Shown: positions 14,671 through 21,670, counted from the stretch's first letter. The stretch: 32,339 bases of DNA from CAZILM01 sp964625325 (GCA_964625325.1 CAZVBA010000003.1:1-32339); one strand, 5' to 3'. The notes: a model not told the origin generated them from the letters alone. Made by a program: numbers and translations.

Positions 14671-15153
14671 ATGACGACAATGACACAGCGACAAGCAATG
14701 CTTTTTGACCGCGAACTGGCGGCTTTTCAGCCGCTGCCAGATATAAACGTATTGACTATAGACCAGATTTTTCAATCTCCTAATATCTTATCTTCGGACG
14801 AAACGCTTTTTCTGGATTTTAATATGCACGATATTCCTGTAACCATGATTCGATCTCTCCGCCGGCTGACAGGTCGCCATGCCGAGTGTTTTGCCTCCAT
14901 CTACGCCGAACCGTGGGAAGCCTATTTGTTTGGAACAGTCCTGGACGCTCGACTAGACGTCAAACTGATTGCAACCGCCACCATACCACCTTCCGAAGTA
15001 AAGCCAGACGCAGTTGAGGAATGGAAAAGGTCGTATGCCCGTTTTGCCCTTGAGGCCGGATGCGACGGTGTAAAAATAGATTTTGTGCCCCACGAGCTTG
15101 GACAGCAATACTCCGATAGATTCTTTTTCATGATGCAAGAAGTAGGTGCGTGA
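14671..15153 (+). CDS. Degenerate orotidine-5'-phosphate-decarboxylase-like protein, 160 aa
   Basis: The centre (LFLDFNMHDIPVTMIRSL) resembles the OMP decarboxylase core around the D-x-K-x-x-x-x-D catalytic motif, and ATATIPPSEV plus FALEAGCDGVKI resembles later strands of that barrel. In true enzymes the core reads D-x-K-x-H-D-I-P; here the catalytic Lys is Asn. The N-terminal strands of the barrel and the phosphate-binding C-terminus are also missing (160 versus about 230 aa). It is therefore probably not an active decarboxylase and may be a remnant or a reused half-barrel. It lies between tRNA-Val (4 nt) and the Nudix gene (1-nt stop/start overlap). The next ATG in frame, 14680, is an alternative start. 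Confidence 0.5.
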   Translation: MTTMTQRQAMLFDRELAAFQPLPDINVLTIDQIFQSPNILSSDETLFLDFNMHDIPVTMIRSLRRLTGRHAECFASIYAEPWEAYLFGTVLDARLDVKLIATATIPPSEVKPDAVEEWKRSYARFALEAGCDGVKIDFVPHELGQQYSDRFFFMMQEVGA

Positions 15154-15656
15154 TGGTTCAAAGTGCCGGCATATTGGTTTATCGAAAAAGGGACGACAAG
15201 ATCGAGGTGCTATTGACTCATCCGGGTGGGCCATTTTGGGCGAATAAAGACGTCTGGTCGATCCCAAAAGGTGAGCTGGACAGCGACGAAAACCATATGG
15301 CCGCCGCCAAGCGCGAGTTTAAAGAGGAACTAGGTGTACCGCCACCGGCCGGTGAGCTCATTGATTTGGGCAGTAACAAAAGTAGCCATAAAACCAACTA
15401 TATATGGGCGGTGGAAGGCGATTTGGAGCCTAAGGACGTGCACTTGAACTCGATCTTTACTATGGAGTGGCCGCCAAAATCCGGCCAAATGCAGGAGTTT
15501 CCGGAAAATGACCGGGCCGAATGGTTCGAATTGTCGACTGCCAAAAGCAAAGTTTATAAATCCCAGACCGAATTTATCGACCGCCTAGCTGAAAAACTCA
15601 ACGTCGGTCTAGAAGCCACCGAATCCGCTGAAAATTCCCAACAAAGCCTTCTCTAA
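15153..15656 (+). CDS. Nudix hydrolase
   Basis: The 167-aa protein has a perfect Nudix box at residues 40-62 (G40, E46, R54-E55, E58-E59, G61; core KREFKEELGV), which binds Mg2+ for cleavage of nucleoside-diphosphate-linked substrates. The surrounding pattern (SAGILVYRK near the start, WSIPKGELD, TNYIWAVEGD and the late EWF) resembles the diadenosine or NTP-type Nudix group with a short N-terminal strand. Substrate not determinable. The start is the ATG at 15153, overlapping the preceding stop as TGATG, in preference to the in-frame GTG at 15150. Confidence 0.92.
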   Translation: MVQSAGILVYRKRDDKIEVLLTHPGGPFWANKDVWSIPKGELDSDENHMAAAKREFKEELGVPPPAGELIDLGSNKSSHKTNYIWAVEGDLEPKDVHLNSIFTMEWPPKSGQMQEFPENDRAEWFELSTAKSKVYKSQTEFIDRLAEKLNVGLEATESAENSQQSLL

Positions 15657-15664
15657 GGTAGAAT
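15635..15664 (+). promoter_or_regulatory. Probable metG promoter upstream of the structured leader
   Basis: TAGAAT (15659-15664) with a weak TTCCCA (15635-15640) at an 18-nt spacer. Transcription from about 15671 would place the 97-nt element and the nested hairpin in a metG leader of about 170 nt, far longer than other leaders in this window. Confidence 0.4.
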
Positions 15665-15688
15665 AACTAAGCACATCGGTTCTTCATA

Positions 15689-15785
15689 CTTGGATGCAGT
15701 ACAAGGAAGCAACGAGAATCGAGCGAATCGTATAAATGATACGGTGAGCGAGACTCGCAGGCAGCTGACAAAGTAATGCGCCAAG
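15689..15785 (+). repeat. 97-nt structured intergenic element, copy A (metG leader)
   Basis: It starts CTTGGATGCAGTACAAGGAAG (in blocks CTTGG, ATGCAG and TACAAGGAAG) and ends CTGACA, then ATGCGCCAAG. The ends pair. The central hairpin is ATCGTAT (15727-15733) with ATACGGT (15739-15745), with one G-U pair. It shares conserved blocks with copies B and C, while the middle differs in sequence but keeps the stem. Confidence 0.7.
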
Positions 15786-15786
15786 A

Positions 15787-15827
15787 ACACCGGCAGAGTT
15801 CTGGCTCTGCCAGAAGCAGGCCGGTGT
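15787..15827 (+). other. Nested hairpin directly before metG (copy 2 of a two-copy element)
   Basis: The outer stem ACACCGGC (15787-15794) pairs with GCCGGTGT (15820-15827). Inside, GGCAGAG (15792-15798) can pair with CTCTGCC (15805-15811), or instead TTCTGGC (15799-15805) with GCCAGAA (15809-15815). These are mutually exclusive. The Shine-Dalgarno GGAGA (15833-15837) follows within 6 nt, so folding could affect metG translation. A related structure lies at 6050-6084. Confidence 0.5.
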
Positions 15828-15843
15828 GTTATGGAGAAACGAT

Positions 15844-17304
15844 ATGAACTATTACGTCACGACCTCAATTCCTTACGTTAATGGCGAGCCGCACCTCGGC
15901 CACGCTCTGGAATTCGTGATGGCGGATGTTTTGGCTCGGACGGCTCGCGCCGAAGGTAAGCCGGTGATTTTTAGCACTGGCACTGACGAACACGGCGGTA
16001 AAATCGCCGAAAAAGCCGCCGAACAGCAATTGACGCCCCAGGTCTTCGCCGACCAAATGAGCCAAAAGTTTAAAGACCTGACCAAGCTGCTGAATATCAG
16101 CAATGACCGCTTTATCCGAACGACCGATAAAGGCCACGAGCAACGGGCCCAACTAATCTGGAAGGCGCTCCAAAAAGACATCTACAAAGGCAAGTACAGT
16201 GGCTGGTATTGTACTGGCGACGAAGCCTTTTTTACCGAAGCGACGGTTAAGGAAAACAAGGGCGTTTGCCCGGCTCACAATCGGCCTTATGAAAAGGTCG
16301 AGGAAGAAAATTATTTCTTTAAACTGACCAAGTACGCGCCGCAAATCAAGCAGGCGATTGACAGCGGCACCTTCCGGATTCTGCCAGCCACTCGCAAGCA
16401 CGAAATCCTGAGTGTTATTAACGAGGGCTTGGAAGATATCAGCATCAGCCGGCCCAAAGATAAAATCGGCTGGGGCATTCCGGTGCCAGGTGATCCGAGC
16501 CACGTCATGTACGTCTGGTTTGAGGCATTGATGAACTATCTGACGGTGCTGGGCTATCCCGAGCACAATGACTTCAAGAAATTTTGGCCGGCCAATGTCC
16601 AGGTTATTGGCAAAGACATCTTGCGTTTCCACGCGGCGAATTGGCCCGGTATGCTACTGGGGCTCGGTCTGCCCTTGCCCGAAACGTTGTACGTCCATGG
16701 CTTCATCAATGCCGTCGGTGGTGTCAAGATGAGTAAATCACTGGGCAATGCGGTTGATCCAAGAGTTGTGGTGCAAGAATACGGCATCGACGCCTTTCGC
16801 TATTACTTGCTTCGCCACATTCCTAGTTATGATGATGGTGAGTTCAGCTTGGAGCTACTCCACAATGCCTACAACAATGAACTGGCTAACGAGCTGGGTA
16901 ACGCTGTCCAGCGCACGGCGGCCATGATTACGCAGTATCAACAGGGTGTGATTGGCGATATACCACCGGCCGAGCACGATGTCGAGAAATACCGCGAGGC
17001 GCTGGAAAACTGCAAGTTCGACAGAGCTCTCGACGAAGTCTGGGAGCAGGTCCGCGGACTCAACCAATATATTGACGAGGAAAAACCCTGGGAAGTCCAT
17101 AAGACCGGCGACGCCGACCACCTGCGCGAAGTACTGGCCTACCAGACGAGCTCGCTGTTGCAAATTGCCGATATGCTGGAACCATTCTTACCGGATACTG
17201 CCACCAAAATCCGCCAGCTGTTTAATGAAGGCGTAATTCGTCCGATGCAAAGCACCTTGTTTCCGCGCAAAGACAAAGACGCTGTGACGCAACAACCTGC
17301 TTAA
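15844..17304 (+). CDS. metG: Methionyl-tRNA synthetase
   Basis: The 486-aa class I synthetase charges tRNA-Met. It has the HIGH signature as HLGH (residues 17-20) and KMSKS (295-299), the family start NYYVTTSIPYVNGEPH, the connective-peptide region with GWYCTGDEAF and VCPAHNRPYE, and the C-terminal anticodon-binding helical domain (NELANELGNAVQRT, YIDEEKPWEV). Zinc-knuckle cysteines are largely missing, leaving one C in YC and one in CPAH. The C-terminal tRNA-binding OB fold is absent and may be supplied by CsaA. The start is the ATG at 15844, with GGAGA spaced 6 nt; the in-frame GTG at 15826 lies inside the hairpin. It is preceded by a long structured leader. Confidence 0.96.
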   Translation: MNYYVTTSIPYVNGEPHLGHALEFVMADVLARTARAEGKPVIFSTGTDEHGGKIAEKAAEQQLTPQVFADQMSQKFKDLTKLLNISNDRFIRTTDKGHEQRAQLIWKALQKDIYKGKYSGWYCTGDEAFFTEATVKENKGVCPAHNRPYEKVEEENYFFKLTKYAPQIKQAIDSGTFRILPATRKHEILSVINEGLEDISISRPKDKIGWGIPVPGDPSHVMYVWFEALMNYLTVLGYPEHNDFKKFWPANVQVIGKDILRFHAANWPGMLLGLGLPLPETLYVHGFINAVGGVKMSKSLGNAVDPRVVVQEYGIDAFRYYLLRHIPSYDDGEFSLELLHNAYNNELANELGNAVQRTAAMITQYQQGVIGDIPPAEHDVEKYREALENCKFDRALDEVWEQVRGLNQYIDEEKPWEVHKTGDADHLREVLAYQTSSLLQIADMLEPFLPDTATKIRQLFNEGVIRPMQSTLFPRKDKDAVTQQPA

Positions 17305-17329
17305 CCGCTGAGCAGTTAACCCGTTGTTG
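17290..17329 (+). terminator. Nested hairpin at the metG 3' end, possible terminator
   Basis: CAACAAC (17290-17296) pairs with GTTGTTG (17323-17329), enclosing CTGC (17297-17300) with GCAG (17312-17315). The structure spans the metG stop codon. There is no long T-run after it, so termination is uncertain. Confidence 0.35.
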
Positions 17330-17331
17330 CT

Positions 17332-17427
17332 CTTGGCGCATTACGGTGTCAGCCGTTCCAGTACTCGTGCAGCGTACCTTTGTACGCTTTACTCCGTGCT
17401 TCACGGCTTCCTTGTACTGCAACCAAG
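17332..17427 (-). repeat. 96-nt structured intergenic element, copy B
   Basis: On the minus strand it begins CTTGGTTGCAG, then TACAAGGAAG, and ends CTGACACCG, then TAATGCGCCAAG. The ends pair, and the central hairpin is AGCGTAC with GTACGCT (17371-17377 and 17382-17388 on the plus strand), loop AAAG on the minus strand. Relative to copies A and C, two stem pairs change together. It fills most of the gap between metG and tatD, in inverted orientation to copy A on the other side of metG. Confidence 0.7.
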
Positions 17428-17448
17428 CACAGTGTCTTTGTGTTCGGG

Positions 17449-17454
17449 TAGAAT
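17449..17454 (+). promoter_or_regulatory. -10 box of the tatD operon, leaderless arrangement
   Basis: TAGAAT lies exactly 6 nt before the ATG at 17461, just after repeat copy B. No strong -35 at the right spacing. Confidence 0.5.
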
Positions 17455-17460
17455 GATGAT

Positions 17461-18279
17461 ATGGAATTTGTTGATACTCACTGCCATATCCAGGAAGCGT
17501 CGACGGAAACTGGTGGCGATGAGTTTATGCGCCGCAAGTGGGCCGAAGCCGGTTTCAGCGACCCTTCAGCTTTAATTGCCAATGCCGCCGCTGCCGGCGT
17601 AACCCGACTTATTTGCGTCGGTTGCACGCTCCAAGACAGCCAACTGGCCGCCAAACTGGCCGCCAAAGACCAGCATTGTTGGGCCAGCGTCGGTATTCAC
17701 CCGCATGAAGCCAAGGACCACTTGGATAAAGCAAGCCAAATTGCCTTTGAAGAGCTGTTGAAATTGCCTAAAATCGTCGCCATTGGGGAGTGCGGTTTGG
17801 ATTATTTCTATGCCCACTCGCCGAAAGCCGACCAGCTGAAAGTACTTGAATTCCAACTTCAACTGGCACAGGACCATGATTTGCCCTTGATCCTGCATAT
17901 TAGAGAGGCTTTTGATGATTTTTGGCCCCTGTTTGATCGCTTTAAGGGTCTGCGTGGCGTAGTGCACAGCTTTTCGGCCCATCTACCCCAGCTGGAGCAG
18001 GCCCTCAGCCGCAACTTGTATATTGGTCTCAATGGCATTATGACGTTTACTAAAGACGCTCAACAGCTCGAGGCCGCCAAACAAGTACCATTAAATCGAC
18101 TACTGTTAGAGACCGATGCGCCCTTCTTGACTCCATCACCTTATCGTGGTAGAATCTGCGAGCCTAAACACGTAGTGTTGACGGCGGAGTTTCTGGCGGA
18201 TTTGCGCGGTGAGAGCCTGAGCGACTTAGCCTCAGCCACCACTCTTAACGCCAGCACCTTATTCAAACTTAAGGAGTAG
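17461..18279 (+). CDS. tatD: TatD-family metal-dependent hydrolase (DNase)
   Basis: The 272-aa TIM-barrel amidohydrolase relative carries all TatD metal ligands: H7-x-H9 (VDTHCHI), the Glu of AIGECGLDYFY, His in LILHIREA, His in VVHSFSA and Asp in LLETDAPFLTPSP. TatD proteins are 3'-5' exonucleases or deoxyribonucleases implicated in DNA repair. It is the first gene of a probable three-gene unit; the next ATG begins 1 nt after its stop, with the Shine-Dalgarno AAGGAG formed by its last codons. Position after metG is a common bacterial arrangement. Confidence 0.93.
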   Translation: MEFVDTHCHIQEASTETGGDEFMRRKWAEAGFSDPSALIANAAAAGVTRLICVGCTLQDSQLAAKLAAKDQHCWASVGIHPHEAKDHLDKASQIAFEELLKLPKIVAIGECGLDYFYAHSPKADQLKVLEFQLQLAQDHDLPLILHIREAFDDFWPLFDRFKGLRGVVHSFSAHLPQLEQALSRNLYIGLNGIMTFTKDAQQLEAAKQVPLNRLLLETDAPFLTPSPYRGRICEPKHVVLTAEFLADLRGESLSDLASATTLNASTLFKLKE

Positions 18280-18280
18280 C

Positions 18281-18583
18281 ATGTCCGCACAGGATATCCT
18301 CAGCGACATCGAAGACCTACCTATCCCGCGCCCTATGCTGCGTCGGGTTGAAGAGGATCTAAATCCGGATCAAACCTACATTGATCAGGCTTTTTATAGC
18401 ATGATGGAAGCCGACCCGGAATTAAAAGCTCTAGACGAACGCTATGCTGCTCAATTTGCCGAGAATGACCCGGTACCCGTGAACGAAGAAGTAGTGGCCA
18501 TGCCGGAACCTGGCCAAGAACTAAATGCCCAAGTGTGGGGCAACGCCGCCTATAAATTAGCTGAGCGGGGTGAACGGCAATGA
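18281..18583 (+). CDS. Hypothetical acidic protein, 100 aa
   Basis: An unrecognised small acidic, soluble protein (ILSDIEDLPIPRPMLRRVEE near the start). It has no membrane segment or known motif. It is supported by an AGGAG 5 nt before the ATG, a 1-nt gap after tatD and an ATGA overlap with the next gene, so it is translationally coupled on both sides. The pairing with the 130-aa protein suggests they act together. Confidence 0.7.
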   Translation: MSAQDILSDIEDLPIPRPMLRRVEEDLNPDQTYIDQAFYSMMEADPELKALDERYAAQFAENDPVPVNEEVVAMPEPGQELNAQVWGNAAYKLAERGERQ

Positions 18584-18972
18584 TTAAAGACATTCTCAAG
18601 AAAACCGTCCAGCAACTAACCGCGCAGCGTGAAGCCGATCGCGAAGCCGAACTGTACCGCAACCTTATCCGCCACGAGGCCAAAATTGGCGGTAAATTAT
18701 TTGGCCCGATTCCTAAAGGTCACCGCCGCGAATTCTTCTGCTTAGATGCCCACAGCTGGATTTGGCACGAGGAGTGGATAGATGAACAGGGCAACCCGCA
18801 GGTCAGAACGACCCGTTATGACATCCGTCCGACGACCATACTAAAAGCTCAGGACGGCCAACCCTACCAGAAGCTGTCCGCCCAAGAAGCCTTTAACTTT
18901 TATCAAGCTACCAAGCTATACCAGCAACAAGTTCGCAGTCAAATCTATACCTTTGCTACCCAAACCGCGTAA
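18580..18972 (+). CDS. Hypothetical protein, 130 aa
   Basis: An unrecognised protein. It has an N-terminal charged helix (QQLTAQREADREAELYRN), a beta-rich middle with HRREFFCLDAHSWIWHEEW and TTRYDIRPTTILK, and a helical C-terminus (QEAFNFYQATKLYQQQV). No signal peptide or membrane helix. It overlaps the upstream 100-aa gene by ATGA and ends 40 nt before the cysteine desulfurase, which has its own -10 box. Confidence 0.7.
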   Translation: MIKDILKKTVQQLTAQREADREAELYRNLIRHEAKIGGKLFGPIPKGHRREFFCLDAHSWIWHEEWIDEQGNPQVRTTRYDIRPTTILKAQDGQPYQKLSAQEAFNFYQATKLYQQQVRSQIYTFATQTA

Positions 18973-19000
18973 TGACGGCAGTTCGGCTGCTCTTCCCGAG

Positions 19001-19006
19001 TAGAAT
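19001..19006 (+). promoter_or_regulatory. -10 box of the cysteine desulfurase gene, decides a GTG start
   Basis: TAGAAT lies 6 nt before the GTG at 19013 and only 3 nt before the tandem GTG at 19010. The 6-nt spacing seen at other starts in the window favours 19013. Confidence 0.5.
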
Positions 19007-19012
19007 AGAGTG

Positions 19013-20152
19013 GTGAAGCAAATCTATCTGGACCACGCCGCTGCGACGCCGCTGCATCCGAGCGTCCTAAAAGCCATGCAGCCGTATTTTGGTCAGCAAT
19101 TTTATAATCCGTCGGCTACGTATTTAGCGGCCCAAGCCGTGGCTAAAGACTTAATGGCAGCGCGGGCTAATATAGCCCGTGTGCTCGGGGCTAAGCCGCC
19201 CGAGATTATCTTTACGGCCGGCGGTACCGAAGCCAACAACCTGGCGATTCATGGCATTATGCGCCGCTACCCCGGTGGGGAAATTATCACAGGCGCCATC
19301 GAGCACGAATCAGTGCTGCAACCAGGCGCACTCTATCAACATACGATTGCGCCAGTCCAAGCCGACGGGAGGGTTGATTTGGCGAAACTAAAACGGCTGA
19401 TTAACGATAAAACGGTACTGGTGAGTATCATGTACGCCAATAACGAAATCGGTACCATCGAACCCGTCAAAGAAATTGGCCGGCTGATTGCCGAAAAGCG
19501 CCAAGAACGCCTGGCTAAGGGTAATAAGCTGCCACTCTATTTCCATACCGATGCCTGTCAGGCGGCGAATTATCTGGATCTGCACGTCAGCCAACTTGGC
19601 GTTGACCTGATGACCCTCAACGGCGGCAAAATCTACGGGCCCAAACAGTCCGGTGCGCTGTATGTTCGCGCCGGCGTCAAGCTGGAACCGTTGATTTACG
19701 GCGGCGGGCAGGAAAGGGGGCTGCGCAGCGGCACCGAAAACGTCGCCGCGGCCATCGGCCTGGCCACGGCGCTTGCAATGGTGCAGGCCAAACGTCACCA
19801 AGAAACCGAGCGCTTACAAGCTCTGCAGCGCTATTTTATAGAGCAGATTACCGGTAAGCTGCCGACAGTTATTATCAATGGTTCGGAAAAGCACCGTTTG
19901 CCTAACAATGTCCATTTGACGATACCGGGCCAGGACAATGAACGGCTGCTTATCAGGCTGGAAGCAGAAGGTATCCTGGCGGCAGCTGGTTCGGCCTGCA
20001 GCGCCAGCAATGAAGAGCCGTCGCACGTTTTGTGGGCTATTGGTCTCAGCGATAAAGACGCGCAGGCCAGTTTGCGCCTGACGATGGGCCAACCAACCAC
20101 GCGTGAAGATATTGACAAAACAGTCACAGCCATACAGATGGCCATTGAGTGA
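19013..20152 (+). CDS. Cysteine desulfurase (NifS/IscS family)
   Basis: The 379-aa PLP enzyme takes sulfur from cysteine for Fe-S clusters or tRNA thiolation. It has the family start KQIYLDHAAATPLHP, IEHESVL, YANNEIGTI, the PLP-binding FHTDACQA, PLP lysine K206 in NGGKIYGPKQSG, RSGTENVAAAIGLA and catalytic C329 in GSACSAS. All active-site residues are present. No IscU or thiouridylase gene is beside it. It is transcribed from its own leaderless-type promoter; its last codons contain the -35 box of the F1-like operon. Confidence 0.95.
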   Translation: MKQIYLDHAAATPLHPSVLKAMQPYFGQQFYNPSATYLAAQAVAKDLMAARANIARVLGAKPPEIIFTAGGTEANNLAIHGIMRRYPGGEIITGAIEHESVLQPGALYQHTIAPVQADGRVDLAKLKRLINDKTVLVSIMYANNEIGTIEPVKEIGRLIAEKRQERLAKGNKLPLYFHTDACQAANYLDLHVSQLGVDLMTLNGGKIYGPKQSGALYVRAGVKLEPLIYGGGQERGLRSGTENVAAAIGLATALAMVQAKRHQETERLQALQRYFIEQITGKLPTVIINGSEKHRLPNNVHLTIPGQDNERLLIRLEAEGILAAAGSACSASNEEPSHVLWAIGLSDKDAQASLRLTMGQPTTREDIDKTVTAIQMAIE

Positions 20153-20173
20153 TTACTTCTCAGGCGTTATACT
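20145..20173 (+). promoter_or_regulatory. Promoter of the F1-like ATPase operon
   Basis: TTGAGT (20145-20150), a 17-nt spacer and TATACT (20168-20173). The expected transcription start near 20180 leaves about 8 nt before the ATG at 20188. All seven downstream genes overlap or lie within about 22 nt, so this is probably the operon's only promoter. Confidence 0.65.
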
Positions 20174-20187
20174 AAAACGTAGCTCTT

Positions 20188-21030
20188 ATGCTAAACATAA
20201 AAAACCGTATACATATAACATGGCGCCAAGCGCTCGCTCTGATAGCGCTAGGTTTCCTGGTGGTTATTAGCCATTTGGGCCATACACCGGCGCAAACGGT
20301 TATCCAGGGCTACGATACTGACACCACCCTGCAGCACGGCATGATTATCGCTATCAGCCAGAAAGACGCCACCAAGGTCGAAGCCGCCACCAGCAGTAGT
20401 GTCGAACGTATGCGTGGCGTCGTCGTAGATCCAGCCGACGCCGCTGTGACGCTATCATCGCCCAGCCAGAAGGTGTTTGTGGCCGGCGCCGGTCGTTATT
20501 CGGTATTGGTTAGTAATCAGAACGGCTCTATCCACGCCGACGATTACATCAGTATTTCTTCATTGCCCGGTATTGGTATGAAGGCCAGAGGTGATCAAAG
20601 TATAGTCTTAGGTCGTGCCATCACGGCCTTTGATGGTACTAACCACGTAATTAGCACCGCCTCAGTTATTGACAAAAGTACCAAGCAAGTGGCCATTGGA
20701 ACAGTAACGGTCGATATCAATATAATTCGTAATCCGCTAGTCGGCACTGGTAATTCCAGCTTACCGAGCTTCTTACAATCGGCCAGCACAACGATTGCCG
20801 GCAAAGATGTCAGCCCCGGCAAAGTCTATCTGGCGGCGGTTATTTTGTTGATGGCCGGTATTATCAGCGGCAGTATGCTCTACGCCGGTGTGCGGAGCAG
20901 TATTGTGTCGATTGGTCGTAACCCTTTGTCCAAGCGTTCCATCATTGGCAGCCTGCTTCAGGTGGTCATCACCAGTCTGATTATTTTCATCGGTGGGCTT
21001 TTTGGGGTATATTTATTACTAAAGTTATAG
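20188..21030 (+). CDS. Ectodomain-fused, c-subunit-like membrane protein of the F1-like ATPase operon
   Basis: A 280-aa protein in the place of atpE. The N-terminal helix (about 14-32) is followed by an extracytoplasmic beta-rich domain (about 35-208) with a pattern seen in surface or tail-type proteins (VSNQNGSIHADDYIS, MKARGDQSIVLGRA). The C-terminal 70 residues form a hairpin like F-type subunit c: helix 212-234 with small residues (AGIISGSMLYAG), a basic loop with GRNP at 243-246, and helix 253-279. Topology matches subunit c, with the loop inside and the C-terminus outside. No Asp or Glu occurs after R244; the position equivalent to E. coli c Asp61 is L264, next to T262-S263. It is therefore unlikely to carry protons or Na+. 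The similarity call is mine by eye. Confidence 0.65.
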   Translation: MLNIKNRIHITWRQALALIALGFLVVISHLGHTPAQTVIQGYDTDTTLQHGMIIAISQKDATKVEAATSSSVERMRGVVVDPADAAVTLSSPSQKVFVAGAGRYSVLVSNQNGSIHADDYISISSLPGIGMKARGDQSIVLGRAITAFDGTNHVISTASVIDKSTKQVAIGTVTVDINIIRNPLVGTGNSSLPSFLQSASTTIAGKDVSPGKVYLAAVILLMAGIISGSMLYAGVRSSIVSIGRNPLSKRSIIGSLLQVVITSLIIFIGGLFGVYLLLKL

Positions 21031-21052
21031 TTCGTAAGGCGGGTGGGAAATA

Positions 21053-21670
21053 ATGAATCTTTGGGCAGTCATAGCCGTACTGGGAATGCTGGCAGCAACA
21101 ACAGCCGCTTTCCTCTGGTTAGCCTTGAGGCTGCCGGCGTCTAAACAGTCGAAAACCGGCGCTCAACAGTTTGGCGAAGCGGCCGAAGACGACGTTGAGC
21201 ATATTTTCAATGACGAGTTTCGTGAAGAGTTACGCAACCGTGGGCGGCTGCACTTCGAGAAAATCATCGGCGAGAACGCTATGTTCCTGCAGCAGGACTT
21301 GCGCCTGACGACTTCCCAACTCAATGAATACATGAAGGGCGAGATAACTCGTACCCTACAGGAAGAATTCGCTAAATACGAGGAATCAATTACCGACGCC
21401 AAGCAACTGGCGATTGATTCAATTGAAAAGACCCAAACCGCCATTGAACAACAGCGACAACTACTTAATCAGCAACTGCAAAAGGAAGTCGCCGATGAGA
21501 AGGCGCGGCTGATTACCAACTTCGAGAAAAACATGGCCGATATCGTCAATCACTACGTTCTGGCCGCCGTTGGCAACCAAATTGACCTGAGCGACCAGCT
21601 GGACTACATCTTGAGCGAACTCCAAGATAACAAAAAAGCGATTATCGAGGACTTAACCCGTGGCTCATGA
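21053..21670 (+). CDS. atpF-like: F-type ATPase b-subunit-like stator protein
   Basis: The 205-aa protein has one N-terminal transmembrane helix (about 4-27), then a long charged helical region with heptad-like spacing (EEFAKYEESITDAKQLAID, EQQRQLLNQQLQKEVADEK) and a C-terminal helix. This is the architecture of the F-ATPase b subunit, a peripheral stalk holding F1 still. Sequence identity to b is always low, so position (between the c-like and delta genes) is the main argument. It is preceded by a weak GGTGGG 6 nt before the ATG and overlaps the delta-like gene by 11 nt. Confidence 0.75.
   Translation: MNLWAVIAVLGMLAATTAAFLWLALRLPASKQSKTGAQQFGEAAEDDVEHIFNDEFREELRNRGRLHFEKIIGENAMFLQQDLRLTTSQLNEYMKGEITRTLQEEFAKYEESITDAKQLAIDSIEKTQTAIEQQRQLLNQQLQKEVADEKARLITNFEKNMADIVNHYVLAAVGNQIDLSDQLDYILSELQDNKKAIIEDLTRGS

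Noticed and set aside
14671..15153. Functional orotidine-5'-phosphate decarboxylase (pyrF)
   Set aside because: The catalytic Lys is replaced, and the N-terminal strands and phosphate-binding end are absent.
15689..15827. T-box riboswitch upstream of metG
   Set aside because: No T-box antiterminator sequence or terminator T-run is visible, and related copies of the element occur in non-leader positions.
15826..15843. GTG start for metG
   Set aside because: It lies in the hairpin and adds six residues not seen in the family; the ATG at 15844 has a well-placed GGAGA.
15689..17427. Composite transposon carrying metG
   Set aside because: No transposase, no obvious target duplications at the element ends, and the copies are too diverged in their middles for recent transposition.
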